Source: Pseudobacteriovorax antillogorgiicola
GTDB lineage: Bacteria; Bdellovibrionota_B; Oligoflexia; Oligoflexales; Oligoflexaceae
Length of the DNA stretch: 64,000 nt
Assembly: GCF_900177345.1 (NCBI RefSeq)
Contig: NZ_FWZT01000027.1
Location: 1 to 64,000, forward strand
Direction of reading: 5' to 3'
Part shown: one piece after another, positions 35,601 through 44,362 of the stretch
Numbering within the stretch: the first letter of the stretch is position 1
How the letters are laid out: each line of letters starts with the position of its first letter
Position numbers and translations under genes: made by a program
Notes under the pieces: model-generated
What the model was told of the DNA's origin: nothing
The model's database searches: none
The model's input: only the letters and a program-made list of their open reading frames with translations

Positions 35601-38113
35601 CGATAACCAAGAATACTCAAGCAATGGGACAGGCTCTCCAATGCGAGATCCATGTGAAAAAGGTTCTCGTAATGGACTCCCCTCAAGTAGTAGAGATCTG
35701 CCTCCTCATTCCGACTATGCTTCTGCTTTAAAGCTTGATCGAAATTCTTCTCAGCCAATGTGATATTTTTATCAAAAAAGGCTACATCCATATAGTGCTT
35801 ATAGAAGTCGAAAAGCACACTATGAATTTCAGATTGAATTGAGGGAATAATCGAATCAGCAACACCTAAAAAGCCTAGGGCTGCTTCAAAGGCTCCCGAT
35901 TTTTTGGCCTGCTTCGCTGCCTCCAAGTTTAGCCTATAGACTCGCTCTCGCTCATCCAGAGCCTCCACCAGGTCGATAGCCTTGTTGTAATGCCTAACTA
36001 GTTTGACCCTGTGCTTATCTCCTGAGTTATCCCAAAAAAGTCTCGCCACCTTCAAATGAAGCCGGCCAAGCTCTCTACCTTCAATCATCTCGTAGGCCGC
36101 TTGTTGAATCCGATCGTGCAGGAAGCGATAGACAATCTCATCGTTATCATTTGCGAGGTAGATAGCATCAGAAAGAGGTATTAGGACTTGGTACTCAATA
36201 GCTTTCGATAAGACATCGGCCACCTGCAAACGGCTAGCACCCTTGATAATCGCTAAATCTGAGAGAAGAAACTCTTGCCCAAGTACGGAACCGATCTTAA
36301 GTAGGCTCTGCATGTCTTCTGAGAGGGATCTTAAGCGTTTTTGAACCAAGTCGATGACATTATCGCTCACATCGAACTGATAGAGAGCGTTCATATCGTA
36401 TTGCCACTGGCCCTGCTGTTTGTCGAATACAATCAGACCTTCATTATGAAGCCTTTCAAAATACTCTCTTGTAAAGAAAGGATTGCCGTGAGCCTTGTCG
36501 AATATCAACTTCGCAAGTGAATCAACATCACTACGATGAAGCGTTTCCTCCACAAGAGAAAGGATTGCTTCAAAGGACAGTGGTTCCATCAAAACATGAT
36601 CTTTTTGCTCACTGGGAACGTCTCTTATAATCTGAAAGATTCTATGGTCTTCTAGAATCTCATCCTCACGAAATGAAACAATGACAAGGATATAGAGATC
36701 TTCATTGGTTTTAAAAATCAGATCGATCACTTGAAGGGTTGCCGCATCTCCCCATTGCACATCATCAAAGAAGATAACAAGGGGGTGCTGACGGCTGGCA
36801 AGTGAGGCAAAGAACTTCATCAAGGTGTTATCATGTCTCATCTGTGCTTCTTGTGGATTCAATTCTTGAAGCACAGGTTGTTTGCCAATAATAAGCTCGA
36901 AAGAGGGGCATAAATCTAGGATAATTTGGCCGTTAATACCGAGGCTCTCTATCAAATCTGACTGACAATCTCTGAACGATGAAGCATCGAAGCTCATGAT
37001 GTGTTGTACAAGACGCTCCAAGGCTTGCTTCAAAGCACTGAATGGCACCGATCGATCAAATTGATCGAATTTCCCAGCAATGAAAATACCTTCTTCATTC
37101 AGTTCCGTGAACGCAAGCTCCTCCACCAAGCGGGATTTGCCGACACCGGATGGCCCCTCAACCACCAGAAGCTGCCGATCTCCCGAACGTGCTTTTCGAT
37201 AACTTGACCGCAACAATTCTACTTCTCTATCACGACCCACCAAGGAATGGGGAATCACAAAAGACTGAGATATATCACGCCGAGCGATGGGAAAAGGCTC
37301 CATCATGTCCTCGGGAGACAGATTCATAAGATGGCTTAGATCCCACAAAATTCCAAAAGAGCTTTGATAGCGATCTGCCCGATCCTTTTCCATAAGCTTG
37401 CGAACAATTTTATCGAGGCTGGGAGGTAGAGCGGGCACCAAGCTCGACATGGAGGGTGGGTGTTTAGCAATATGGGCATGAAGTAACTGTACTTTATCAC
37501 CTTCGAAAGGCAGTCGAGATGTAAATATGTAATAGAGCAACACCCCAAACGAGTAGAAATCTGAGCGGTAGTCAGTTTCACGATTGATGCGACCAGTTTG
37601 CTCTGGCGATACAAACGAGGGATCGGGACTTCCCGCTAATCCTGACTCTTGATCCTGAGGGTTGAGGGACTTGCAGACTCCAAAATCAACTAAACTAAGC
37701 TCCAAACTTTCAGCTTGTACCAAAATACTTTGTAAACTCAAGCCACCCAGAATAAACTGGGCCTGGTGAGTAAATTCAACGGCTTTACAGATATTGATCG
37801 CTAGCTGGATCTTTTGCTTCAAATTAATCTTGCGACTGCTAAGAAATTCTTTAAGTTCACAGCGACCTAGATCTCTGAATAGGATTGCAAGGCCACCCGG
37901 AACATTGAGCACTTTTATTGCTGGCGCTAGGGACTCTGAACGTAAGCTCGATATCACCCTAAATTCGGCTTTACATAGGTCTGAAGAAACCGCAGAGGAT
38001 CGATAAGTTTTGAGTAAATAGTCTTTGTTTTCAATACGATGACGCATCCGCACCAGTTTCCAGGATGCGGTTTCAGTAACCGTTGATTGAAACAGTAAAT
38101 CTTCGTAGTTCAC
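32642..38113 (-). CDS. pseudokinase - NTPase - GAF - PAS - SpoIIE phosphatase
   Basis: An 1823-residue cytoplasmic multidomain protein. Order: Ser/Thr-kinase-like domain (1-265); AAA/STAND-type NTPase (about 290-560; Walker A GPSGVGKS at 320-327, Walker B LVIFFDDVQWGD); helical TPR-like region (about 600-1250); GAF-like domain (about 1300-1450); PAS domain (about 1470-1590); SpoIIE phosphatase (about 1605-1815, with GGDWFSTFF, LIGDVTGHGVGSA, NAGHNSIL and FLYTDGLIE). In the kinase domain the catalytic loop HRDLKPSN is replaced by LGGLSLQS (122-129), although Lys35 and DFG (143-145) remain, so it is likely a pseudokinase. It probably links a sensed or assembled state to dephosphorylation of an anti-sigma-antagonist protein. 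Confidence 0.87.
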   Translation of the reverse strand: MNYEDLLFQSTVTETASWKLVRMRHRIENKDYLLKTYRSSAVSSDLCKAEFRVISSLRSESLAPAIKVLNVPGGLAILFRDLGRCELKEFLSSRKINLKQKIQLAINICKAVEFTHQAQFILGGLSLQSILVQAESLELSLVDFGVCKSLNPQDQESGLAGSPDPSFVSPEQTGRINRETDYRSDFYSFGVLLYYIFTSRLPFEGDKVQLLHAHIAKHPPSMSSLVPALPPSLDKIVRKLMEKDRADRYQSSFGILWDLSHLMNLSPEDMMEPFPIARRDISQSFVIPHSLVGRDREVELLRSSYRKARSGDRQLLVVEGPSGVGKSRLVEELAFTELNEEGIFIAGKFDQFDRSVPFSALKQALERLVQHIMSFDASSFRDCQSDLIESLGINGQIILDLCPSFELIIGKQPVLQELNPQEAQMRHDNTLMKFFASLASRQHPLVIFFDDVQWGDAATLQVIDLIFKTNEDLYILVIVSFREDEILEDHRIFQIIRDVPSEQKDHVLMEPLSFEAILSLVEETLHRSDVDSLAKLIFDKAHGNPFFTREYFERLHNEGLIVFDKQQGQWQYDMNALYQFDVSDNVIDLVQKRLRSLSEDMQSLLKIGSVLGQEFLLSDLAIIKGASRLQVADVLSKAIEYQVLIPLSDAIYLANDNDEIVYRFLHDRIQQAAYEMIEGRELGRLHLKVARLFWDNSGDKHRVKLVRHYNKAIDLVEALDERERVYRLNLEAAKQAKKSGAFEAALGFLGVADSIIPSIQSEIHSVLFDFYKHYMDVAFFDKNITLAEKNFDQALKQKHSRNEEADLYYLRGVHYENLFHMDLALESLSHCLSILGYRVAKAVNPIKLGFELMRGIRNIFRFSKLDRLPIPSAEQRQQSSLVQKALMSLGLNAYMLNKPEMASYVAFLSFNLSFRKGRTEELAYSMCGVYAALRFIGFDRLATRVAKLIPQEIEKIDSLFLKSRSLYSYVVLIHHWYVPFHDLEKHYEELIHLSREAGDQLAESVAVYMMFYFVVNDFELASAVTERSINRIKNSLNREYYYATLLTKAIHTSLGSSERDPNLSLAEISSDDLFQNLKTDTNRAYFYFGELYLNYLYGNFEKAFEAVRQAIRLRKSIVSILTEPYIYSFSLLICLEYQKIKPRSFQVRLYRWHIEAKLKKWVKYKPYVLDRFRSLFEPSLQRSNMDRLKSLEKFQIFASTRGLEPTAQFHTMAFRMTKDMGLEQLSLYHLREAIRSWEAIGASGISAYLRGQSPTDLDLVDHAGLASKKSNHRDESDIDIDILEQAQRTFSEKLNSQDFVERSVELLKTTVGANQGHLLERDSSTGEHVLRYSQIHGEKTFPNLSLEESTLSTNVRIHQVIRSLKPIVDSPDDRQSILVIPVIHYGQLVRVFYLENDHVGGAFDQHHLRLASLLSHQISALMGYMNLSEDMERRVYEKTGDIKAILEHINQGILIFNASDLSVTAECSISIGDILGVESFVGRNAIDILFQKSDVSPQIRLAISDMIRSRDLDPYSLVHEMTFHLSEDNIRYLDLDWAPILNADDDMLKVLVTIRDVTSLKRLEAIEAETAQVIQRSLLSSRSSFGDTLLASYYQAAETVGGDWFSTFFHEESQRLYLLIGDVTGHGVGSALVTGAVAGASHMAFAAGEDISRIPPKDFLNSLASKLNHVVSVCGADGARLMTMAMICFDLREGSFHYLNAGHNSILRVGNRGHGLLLKGGTPLGLDDPQFGYEEGPIVSDDIFFLYTDGLIEQPGPSGKTLSLRQINRLISHGESAEFVRNKIKNLVEDTWQGQQLDDDCTFIVLKIGSCKVRSATDLEQAG

Positions 38114-38246
38114 TCAGTTGCCATAGATACATTGAATCTCTTCAAGTATTCGGCATATCATGATTTTTCTTAACAAAAAGTGGTGTTCGTAAGGTATTTA
38201 GAGGCCACCACAAGAGCCTAGCCTCAAGAAAATATGGAGACTTCGC

Positions 38247-39752
38247 TCAAGCAGATATTTGACGACAGAATAAGAAACCATCAGCGACCAACTTACTAGC
38301 ATCACGATCAGCGCTATGAGTGCCAGGCCCATTATTCATGCCCAGAAAACAAACGACTGAATCACTGAGATACTTTATCTGACGCACTTCACTACGTCTG
38401 ACAGAATTCACCGGCAGACTGATCTCTTCGACTAACTCGCCGTTGATTTTAGCCACGAACAACCTGCCTCCCGATATGCTCAAACCAGCGGGGTTTTGCC
38501 GCCAATTACGCGACCCTCCGAAATACAAACCATGCTCAGGTACGAAACCCATAGCTTGGATCACAGAAGAGCCTTCCATAAAGTTGATATATTCAGCCTT
38601 TTCTCCTAGCTCTATATAGTGACTGCGGGACCTTCCTTGCTCACCATTAGCATAGAAACGAGCCATCCCCCCAAGGTAGATCCGATCAGATGTCACCTCA
38701 AGGGATAGAAAGAGAGAATCGCTCGAAAATGCTACAGCCTGAGCCTTAACAAGTTCACCTGAGGAGTCTACTTGGTAAACATTAACAGTTCGCTCACCTT
38801 CTGCTGGCTCACGACCGTAGATCTCTAGTTGCTGCTCAAAATAATCGGCACGCTCTTCTCGCTCCCAAAAGCTTGATAAACTTGCCACAACAATGGTGCC
38901 GTCTTCCCGAAAACTCCCAAATATTAGATATGGATTACTTAGCTGCTTGAGAACATCAAACGAACCGCTTGTCATACCCTTTCGTATCGCTCTAAGAGAG
39001 GCTGAAACGGGGGTCACTGATAGAGACAAGAGATTTTTCTCTTGAATTTCAAAGCGTTCGGTGTAAGGCACTCCAGTTGAAGTTCTAGCAACGAGAGCCA
39101 CCTGATTGCGCCAGCTAATGACACGCGACACATCGGAAGTATCCCAACTGGGTTGGTAGGTAAGTGCAAAAGGCTCTGAATCTTCTGGACTAAGCTCTGG
39201 GAAGTTTTGCTCACTCTTTGTCACATGAGATATCGTCACTTTGCCTTCGGTAATATCGACTTTAAAGATAAAGTGTTTAAAGTTTCTAGCAGTAGCCTGG
39301 GTAGCTGATAGCCAAAAGCCGTTTCCTCTTTGCGAATCTCTAGCAATATCTGTTAGATAGTAGTGACTAACTTTCAAATTGTCGTCTATTACACTTCGAT
39401 CTAGCCTGGTGTTGGTGCCATCACTGTGAAGTAGAAGTACTTCCCTAGGCTGATCAAATAGGTAGGAGCCACCTTCACTAAGCTCGTGCTTTTCAGCCAA
39501 GACAGCTAGAAAGTTCTGCTGGGTAGGAACCATTTTCAAAGGAGCATAACCTTCGATCTGCCAATCCTTGTTCTTCCATGAGAGTCCATTCGGTTTAAAA
39601 AATTCATTTTCAGGGGTGGGCACATCACCAGGGTTCTGGTTGCGCTGCTGTATCGAGGTTGGGGGCTCCTCCGGGGAGTTTTTTGAGTTTGCCTTACACC
39701 CGAAAGCTGAAATAAATATAAGAGAAAAGGTCGCTACAATATTCACTCGCAT
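38247..39752 (-). CDS. lipoprotein, possibly beta-propeller-like
   Basis: The frame extends to 39836, but ATG 39752 follows GAGGG (39760-39764) and gives a lipoprotein signal ending AFGC. The 501-residue product has a disordered Asn/Pro/Glu-rich linker (about 20-45) and then about 450 residues of repeated beta segments such as FLAVLAEKHELS, RIYLGGMARFYANG and GLYFGGSRNWRQ. The regular pattern suggests a propeller fold, but no named family was recognised. Likely outer-membrane anchored. It is a single-gene unit. Confidence 0.5.
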   Translation of the reverse strand: MRVNIVATFSLIFISAFGCKANSKNSPEEPPTSIQQRNQNPGDVPTPENEFFKPNGLSWKNKDWQIEGYAPLKMVPTQQNFLAVLAEKHELSEGGSYLFDQPREVLLLHSDGTNTRLDRSVIDDNLKVSHYYLTDIARDSQRGNGFWLSATQATARNFKHFIFKVDITEGKVTISHVTKSEQNFPELSPEDSEPFALTYQPSWDTSDVSRVISWRNQVALVARTSTGVPYTERFEIQEKNLLSLSVTPVSASLRAIRKGMTSGSFDVLKQLSNPYLIFGSFREDGTIVVASLSSFWEREERADYFEQQLEIYGREPAEGERTVNVYQVDSSGELVKAQAVAFSSDSLFLSLEVTSDRIYLGGMARFYANGEQGRSRSHYIELGEKAEYINFMEGSSVIQAMGFVPEHGLYFGGSRNWRQNPAGLSISGGRLFVAKINGELVEEISLPVNSVRRSEVRQIKYLSDSVVCFLGMNNGPGTHSADRDASKLVADGFLFCRQISA

Positions 39753-40342
39753 GGCTATGCCCTCATTAAAGACGATAAGCTCAAAATAGTAGGCAGTATG
39801 AAACTCGATGTAACAACTGCAGACAAGATAACTCATCTAGACCATGATTGACTAACAATATTGCAGTATTGTCGAGGCTCGAAAGAGATGTATCGATGAG
39901 AGCTCCTGCTTGATACCCTAAGATTCGTCTTCAAGCTTTGCTCAGCCCCCATTAAATAGACCTATACATCAGTCACTCACTTGCTCTTCTTGCGGGATGC
40001 CAACCTTGGCAGAAGATTATCAGAAACTAAGACAGAGTCTCTTCGGCTGAAATATTTCTTCAATAAGTTTAATATGTTAAATAGCCAAGATAGAAATCAT
40101 CCGCAATATCACGGCAGTCCTCAAATCTTTGCTATGACCATTAGAATAGGCCTCGTCAGCGTCAATAAGGCACATGCTGTGACAAAAGCTATACTCGCTA
40201 TGTCCTATGTGGTACTGAGTAGAGGATATTTTGAATGAGACTTCACAAATAGTCTGGCCTGAACAAACTATCGAGCTTTAGAAGCACGAAGCTTGGCATT
40301 TGCAATAGCACTGATGTTTGGGCTTCTTTTGGAGTAGCGACT
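39753..40342. other. intergenic region, divergent promoters
   Basis: A gap of nearly 600 bases between divergent genes. An 85-codon plus-strand frame (39981-40238) has no good ribosome binding site and looks random. No repeat or RNA gene was recognised. Promoters for both neighbours must lie here. Confidence 0.4.
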
Positions 40343-41632
40343 ATGAAACTAACCAGCTTATTGGTAGGCATCGGCCTTTTTCTCTCCTCCTGTGGATCTA
40401 CTGATTCGGCACCAGAGCTTTCCTACGAAACGAACAAGCAAGCCGATATCCAGCAGATCAAACGAGACTACCAAAACTTTGATCTTGTAGCTTCAGATCA
40501 AGACACCGTTTTTCGGTCCATCGATCTCTATAATGCAATTGAAAATTTGCAAGAAATTAAGTCAAACCCAATTATAGCCGTCATAGACGCCAGGTTTGAC
40601 ATCAATCAAAGAGGCATTCGGGAGCGCATCTGGCAAGCCCCTCCCGGGATCGATACACGATGTAGTGGTAGCACCAATGGCTGCAATACTTCGATGTACG
40701 AATTGAACGACTCCCAATATGGCAATGACAATTTTGAGTTAGGTTCAGGCTTTTGCTCCTTTAGCGATTCAGCTTGTTATCATGGAACCGCTGTAGCGGG
40801 TTTGGCAGTAGGTTACGAAACAGGGTTAGAAGTGCTTGGAGTCTGTCCCGTATGCGAACTACTCCCTTTACGGGTGGCAGACGATAATGGCGATATAAAA
40901 GATGAGGCAATTATCGGAGCTCTTCGATATATTTCAAACCTAAAGCAGCAAGGGGTTCCTGTTCGTGTCATCAACTCTTCATTTGGCAAATTTATTGACT
41001 CCGAAAAAGTCGCCTTGTCTATAAAAGAGTTGCCCGGAATTCGAGACACCTTGATTGTAGCCGCAGCAGGCAACGAAAATACTTCCCGACGATCCTATCC
41101 AGCTGGTTTTGAAAACGTCATTTCAGTAGCAAGTGTCGATCTATTCACGAATCGAAAAAGTGTGTTTTCGAACTATGGTTCATGGGTCGACATCGCTGCA
41201 CCCTCTGGTGTCTCCAATCAATGGCTGGATGGTATCAGCGATAGCTTTCGCCTTGATGGTACGAGCTTTTCAGCCCCTCTCGTGTCAGGAGTGGCTGGGC
41301 TTGTCTTATCCCAAGAACCGGAACTAAAAGCAAAAGATCTCAGAGCAAGACTTCTAGCCACTGCAGATGCTCAGGCTCTATATGGCCAAGGTAAGAATCC
41401 AGCCTACTTAGTAAGCACCGATGGTCAGCAAGTTCCAATGCTAGGCACAGGGGTTGTCAATGCCAATAATGCTGTCACAGGAACTATCACCGCCACTCCT
41501 CAAGCAGAGAAACAAATCAAGGCCATGTGCGGAGCAATCGGGATTCATTCTTCGTCCTACCTTGGACTACTTCTATTAGTTCTTGGGCCCTTTGTGATAA
41601 CCCTTAGAAAAGGTGACTCCGATGCAGCGTAG
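40343..41632 (+). CDS. subtilisin-like (S8) lipoprotein protease
   Basis: The 429-residue protein has a lipoprotein signal ending LSSC (Cys17). The S8 triad is Asp82 (AVIDARFD), His148 (CYHGTAVAG) and Ser308 (GTSFSAP), with the oxyanion Asn in AAAGNEN (Asn244). Several Cys pairs (residues 107-145, 168-171) suggest disulphides in the exported enzyme. After the domain there is a hydrophobic C-terminal helix (SYLGLLLLVLGPFVI) and a short KGDSDAA tail, like a membrane-sorting tail. GGAG precedes the ATG. The barrel-like protein gene overlaps its end. Confidence 0.87.
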   Translation: MKLTSLLVGIGLFLSSCGSTDSAPELSYETNKQADIQQIKRDYQNFDLVASDQDTVFRSIDLYNAIENLQEIKSNPIIAVIDARFDINQRGIRERIWQAPPGIDTRCSGSTNGCNTSMYELNDSQYGNDNFELGSGFCSFSDSACYHGTAVAGLAVGYETGLEVLGVCPVCELLPLRVADDNGDIKDEAIIGALRYISNLKQQGVPVRVINSSFGKFIDSEKVALSIKELPGIRDTLIVAAAGNENTSRRSYPAGFENVISVASVDLFTNRKSVFSNYGSWVDIAAPSGVSNQWLDGISDSFRLDGTSFSAPLVSGVAGLVLSQEPELKAKDLRARLLATADAQALYGQGKNPAYLVSTDGQQVPMLGTGVVNANNAVTGTITATPQAEKQIKAMCGAIGIHSSSYLGLLLLVLGPFVITLRKGDSDAA

Positions 41633-42743
41633 TTTGATAAAATTATTACTCCTCTTTAGCAGCACAGCGTTCGCAGAAACCAGCCTAGAAAGCTACGAAC
41701 TGCTATCAATTCCCGATAGTCGCGTTGGTTGGTTTTCCAATATGGGCAGTCACTACAAGAATACGTCTAGCCAGTCTCCGACCGAGGATAGAAGCTTCAA
41801 AGGATCTGCTGACGAAACGATAACCCCTTTTGTGAAGCTAGGCCTAGACTATTCATATCTAGGGCTAAAATATACCCGCCTAGAATTTCAGTATGGCTAT
41901 CAGTTTGCTATGAGCGACAACGGCTCGCAATGGGCCGAAGGATTAAATCTAGATGCTTTGAACCAGAGGGTATTGAACAGATCTCATCACCTAGGAGCTA
42001 CTGGGACCTACCAATTACATGACTTTGAGCTGGGCCTGGAAAGCTATTTAGTACTGGCGAGATCTGGCCTGAACACGCTCTCAACCAGCGATGGTCAAAG
42101 CAAACTTGAGTCTAGAAGCACTGAGAGGTTTTCTGTCTATCCACAACTGAGCTACCGCTGGCTCGACCATCGTTTCTCAATTAAATCAGTACTGATGCAA
42201 GATTATAACGAAGTGCTAGAGTACCTTTCGTTTAAGACTTTCGGAAACGATAACTTATCTCTCGCACTTGCCCATGAGTTCACCTTTCGCTACGGCCTCA
42301 CAGTGCAGTCGGAGTTGCTAAGTGTCGACTACACATTCAATGACCCCTTGCTCAACAGAACACGGCAAGCCATTCAAATATCTCTTAGCCAGCCATTCAT
42401 GAAGGATCTTCTCGCTCACCTTCAGCTCGCTTTGTTTCGTGACGAATTTTCCGCAGGTAGATTTGAAAGCCAGGTGAACACAGGACTTGGCACCAATGGC
42501 ATATCCCCAAGCCTCATAAAATCCGATCGCAACGATCAGGGTCAGCTACTTGCCGTTGGCTTAAACTGGAACCTGAAAGGACTGGAGTTATATAGCAAAC
42601 TACAATACATCAATGTAGACGCTGATAGTCAGGCCAACGACATTCAAAGCAATGAGGTTATGTTTGGGATCAACTTTGGGAAGCGGCTCCATAAAGACCA
42701 ATCGCTGATGCAGGACCTCGTCCGCCTAAACACTAGCTACTAG
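41622..42743 (+). CDS. outer membrane beta-barrel-like protein
   Basis: The frame allows GTG 41613, but ATG 41622, after AAAAGG, starts a good signal peptide (MQRSLIKLLLLFSSTAFAETS). The 373-residue product shows alternating polar and aromatic strands throughout (FVKLGLDYSYLGLKYTRLEF, FELGLESYLVLARS, LYSKLQYINVD), which is typical of a 12-16-strand outer membrane barrel. It lacks a recognisable family. Its start overlaps the end of the subtilisin gene, so the two are co-expressed; the barrel could be a substrate or partner of the protease. Confidence 0.6.
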   Translation: MQRSLIKLLLLFSSTAFAETSLESYELLSIPDSRVGWFSNMGSHYKNTSSQSPTEDRSFKGSADETITPFVKLGLDYSYLGLKYTRLEFQYGYQFAMSDNGSQWAEGLNLDALNQRVLNRSHHLGATGTYQLHDFELGLESYLVLARSGLNTLSTSDGQSKLESRSTERFSVYPQLSYRWLDHRFSIKSVLMQDYNEVLEYLSFKTFGNDNLSLALAHEFTFRYGLTVQSELLSVDYTFNDPLLNRTRQAIQISLSQPFMKDLLAHLQLALFRDEFSAGRFESQVNTGLGTNGISPSLIKSDRNDQGQLLAVGLNWNLKGLELYSKLQYINVDADSQANDIQSNEVMFGINFGKRLHKDQSLMQDLVRLNTSY

Positions 42744-42801
42744 CTACTAGACCAGGACTTAGCTCTTAAGGATTTGCTTCACATCAGAGCTCTCCGGACA
42801 C

Positions 42802-42832
42802 AAAAAAAGGGTCTCTTCGTGACCCTTTTAAA
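42802..42832. terminator. bidirectional terminator
   Basis: A perfect 8-bp stem AAAGGGTC (42806-42813) / GACCCTTT (42821-42828) has T runs on both strands (TTTT on plus; seven T on minus). It can end both the barrel-protein transcript and the tRNA-Pro transcript. Confidence 0.8.
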
Positions 42833-42867
42833 ACTTCTGCTATAAAATACAGCTACTGATTTTTTTA

Positions 42868-42892
42868 ACCATCACATGAGTTGTGTGATGGT
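42868..42892 (-). repeat. inverted repeat pairing with the tRNA-Pro 3' end
   Basis: A perfect 9-bp inverted repeat: ACCATCACA (42868-42876) and TGTGATGGT (42884-42892). In the minus-strand transcript, one arm begins at the tRNA discriminator base and includes CCA, so the trailer can fold back onto the tRNA 3' end. This probably affects 3' processing. Confidence 0.6.
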
Positions 42893-42965
42893 CGGACCGA
42901 CTGGATTCGAACCAGCGACCCCACCCCCCCCAGAGGTGTGCGCTACCAGACTGCGCTACGGTCCG
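42889..42965 (-). tRNA. tRNA-Pro (GGG)
   Basis: A complete 77-nt cloverleaf on the minus strand, with encoded CCA. The acceptor stem CGGACCG/CGGTCCG is perfect, D-arm GCGC/GCGC, anticodon stem CACCT/GGGTG (last pair U-G), loop CTGGGGG with anticodon GGG, and T-arm GCTGG/CCAGT with TTCGAAT. C1-G72 and G37 are proline identity features. The anticodon region has eight G in a row. Confidence 0.93.
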
Positions 42966-42980
42966 ACTTGGACTGATATT

Positions 42981-42986
42981 CTTATA
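42981..42986 (-). promoter_or_regulatory. candidate -10 box of tRNA-Pro
   Basis: On the minus strand TATAAG lies 16 bases before the tRNA 5' end. No good -35 box is visible at 16-18 bases upstream, so the call is weak. Confidence 0.3.
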
Positions 42987-43147
42987 TGCCTAGGTTTCAT
43001 AAGTAAATATTTTTTTTCGATTTTGGCCAACTTTTATAAGATGTGCCAGGAATGCTTCGACAAGTTTTTGACAGACTGCCATATGAGTACATTCAAGGTT
43101 AAACTCAAAATAGGCTATGGTGCAACCATGTATGGATAGCGGAACGC

Positions 43148-44362
43148 ATGATAAAGCCCTGTCTCATCCGAGTTATTGCCATAATATTAGTGACATTCTC
43201 TACGAGCGTATGGGGAAAGGTGAAATTTTATAGTTTTCCCGTACCTACAGAAGTCAGTCATCAGGTAAAATTTTGGCATAGTATATTTGCACAGTATCAC
43301 GGCCACCATTCTGTGATTCATGATCGAGACTTACCGAACATCGTCATCGACGTCATCGATTTTCAGGTTTTCGCCCAGCGTTTCAACCAAGGCTATCCCT
43401 ACGAACGAAGTGATCAAAAAAGAATCCGACGCAAGTACATCGAGCGCTACGAATTAGCTATCCAACGATTCAAGGAAGAGGGGCGGAAAGCTGTAAGACA
43501 TGGGCTGATGGAAGAACGAATTTTGAAAGTCTATAGTCAGCATGATGAAGGACTCGCACACCTCTTCACACGGCCTGTAAACCTTAGGGTTCAGACGGGT
43601 CTTGCTGATGAATTTCAAAGAGCCGCTGAAAGATCAAAAAAATATTTGCCTTACATGGAAGACATCTTTCGAGAGCACAATATTCCAGTTGATCTCACGC
43701 GGCTAGCGTTTGTGGAATCGATGTTTAACGAACGAGCCGTATCGAAAGTAGGTGCTTCGGGGATTTGGCAATTTATGCCAGCCACAGCCAGACGATTTAT
43801 AAAGGTGAATCGCTACATTGACGAGCGAAATTCACCCCTTAAAGCCTCTCTCGCTGCTGCAAAGTACATGGGTACAAACTTTCGTCGCCTAAAAACATGG
43901 CCATTAACCATCACTGCCTACAATCATGGAGCAGGTGGCGTTCGACGAGCTATGCGTCGCCTCAGAACCAACGACCTAGGTAAGATCATCCGTCACTACC
44001 GCCATCGAACATTTGGGTTCGCCAGTAAAAACTTCTATGCTGAATTCCTAGCTGCAAATATTGTATATAAGCAAAAGTACCGCCAAGACTTTGACAATCG
44101 GAACCCCTTAGAAATTGAACGACTGAAGATCAAGCAAAGAGTCACACTCAATGAGCTGATTCAAAAGACACCACTCGACGAAGAAACGATCAAAAAATTC
44201 AATTTTTGCCTCAAGAACCAGGCTTTCCACCGCTACCGAAATCGCCCTTTGCCAAGAAATTTTGAGCTTATCATACCTAAAACTATGGCCCGTGCTGTAG
44301 AGCGTGATATTCAAGAAATCGCTCGCATGTCGCCTCGTGAAAAAAGGAGATATCGGCTATGA
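43148..44362 (+). CDS. lytic transglycosylase (MltD/SLT type)
   Basis: The 404-residue protein has a signal peptide (to about VWG, residue 23) and a central SLT domain (about 160-300). The catalytic Glu190 is in RLAFVESMFN, followed by GASGIWQFMPATAR and the AYNHGAGGV motif. It cuts peptidoglycan glycan strands to anhydro-muropeptides. The C-terminal segment (RVTLNELIQKTPLDEETIKKFN) has a LysM-like layout but is poor. The N-terminal 150 residues are basic, with many Arg and Tyr. First gene of a tightly packed envelope operon; its stop overlaps the next start (ATGA). Confidence 0.87.
   Translation: MIKPCLIRVIAIILVTFSTSVWGKVKFYSFPVPTEVSHQVKFWHSIFAQYHGHHSVIHDRDLPNIVIDVIDFQVFAQRFNQGYPYERSDQKRIRRKYIERYELAIQRFKEEGRKAVRHGLMEERILKVYSQHDEGLAHLFTRPVNLRVQTGLADEFQRAAERSKKYLPYMEDIFREHNIPVDLTRLAFVESMFNERAVSKVGASGIWQFMPATARRFIKVNRYIDERNSPLKASLAAAKYMGTNFRRLKTWPLTITAYNHGAGGVRRAMRRLRTNDLGKIIRHYRHRTFGFASKNFYAEFLAANIVYKQKYRQDFDNRNPLEIERLKIKQRVTLNELIQKTPLDEETIKKFNFCLKNQAFHRYRNRPLPRNFELIIPKTMARAVERDIQEIARMSPREKRRYRL

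Noticed and set aside
39981-40238. 85-codon plus-strand frame in the gap before the subtilisin gene
   Set aside because: No ribosome binding site, no domain and ordinary random composition.
42876-43139. 87-codon frame starting within the tRNA-Pro region
   Set aside because: It reads through the antisense of the tRNA gene; shadow frame only.
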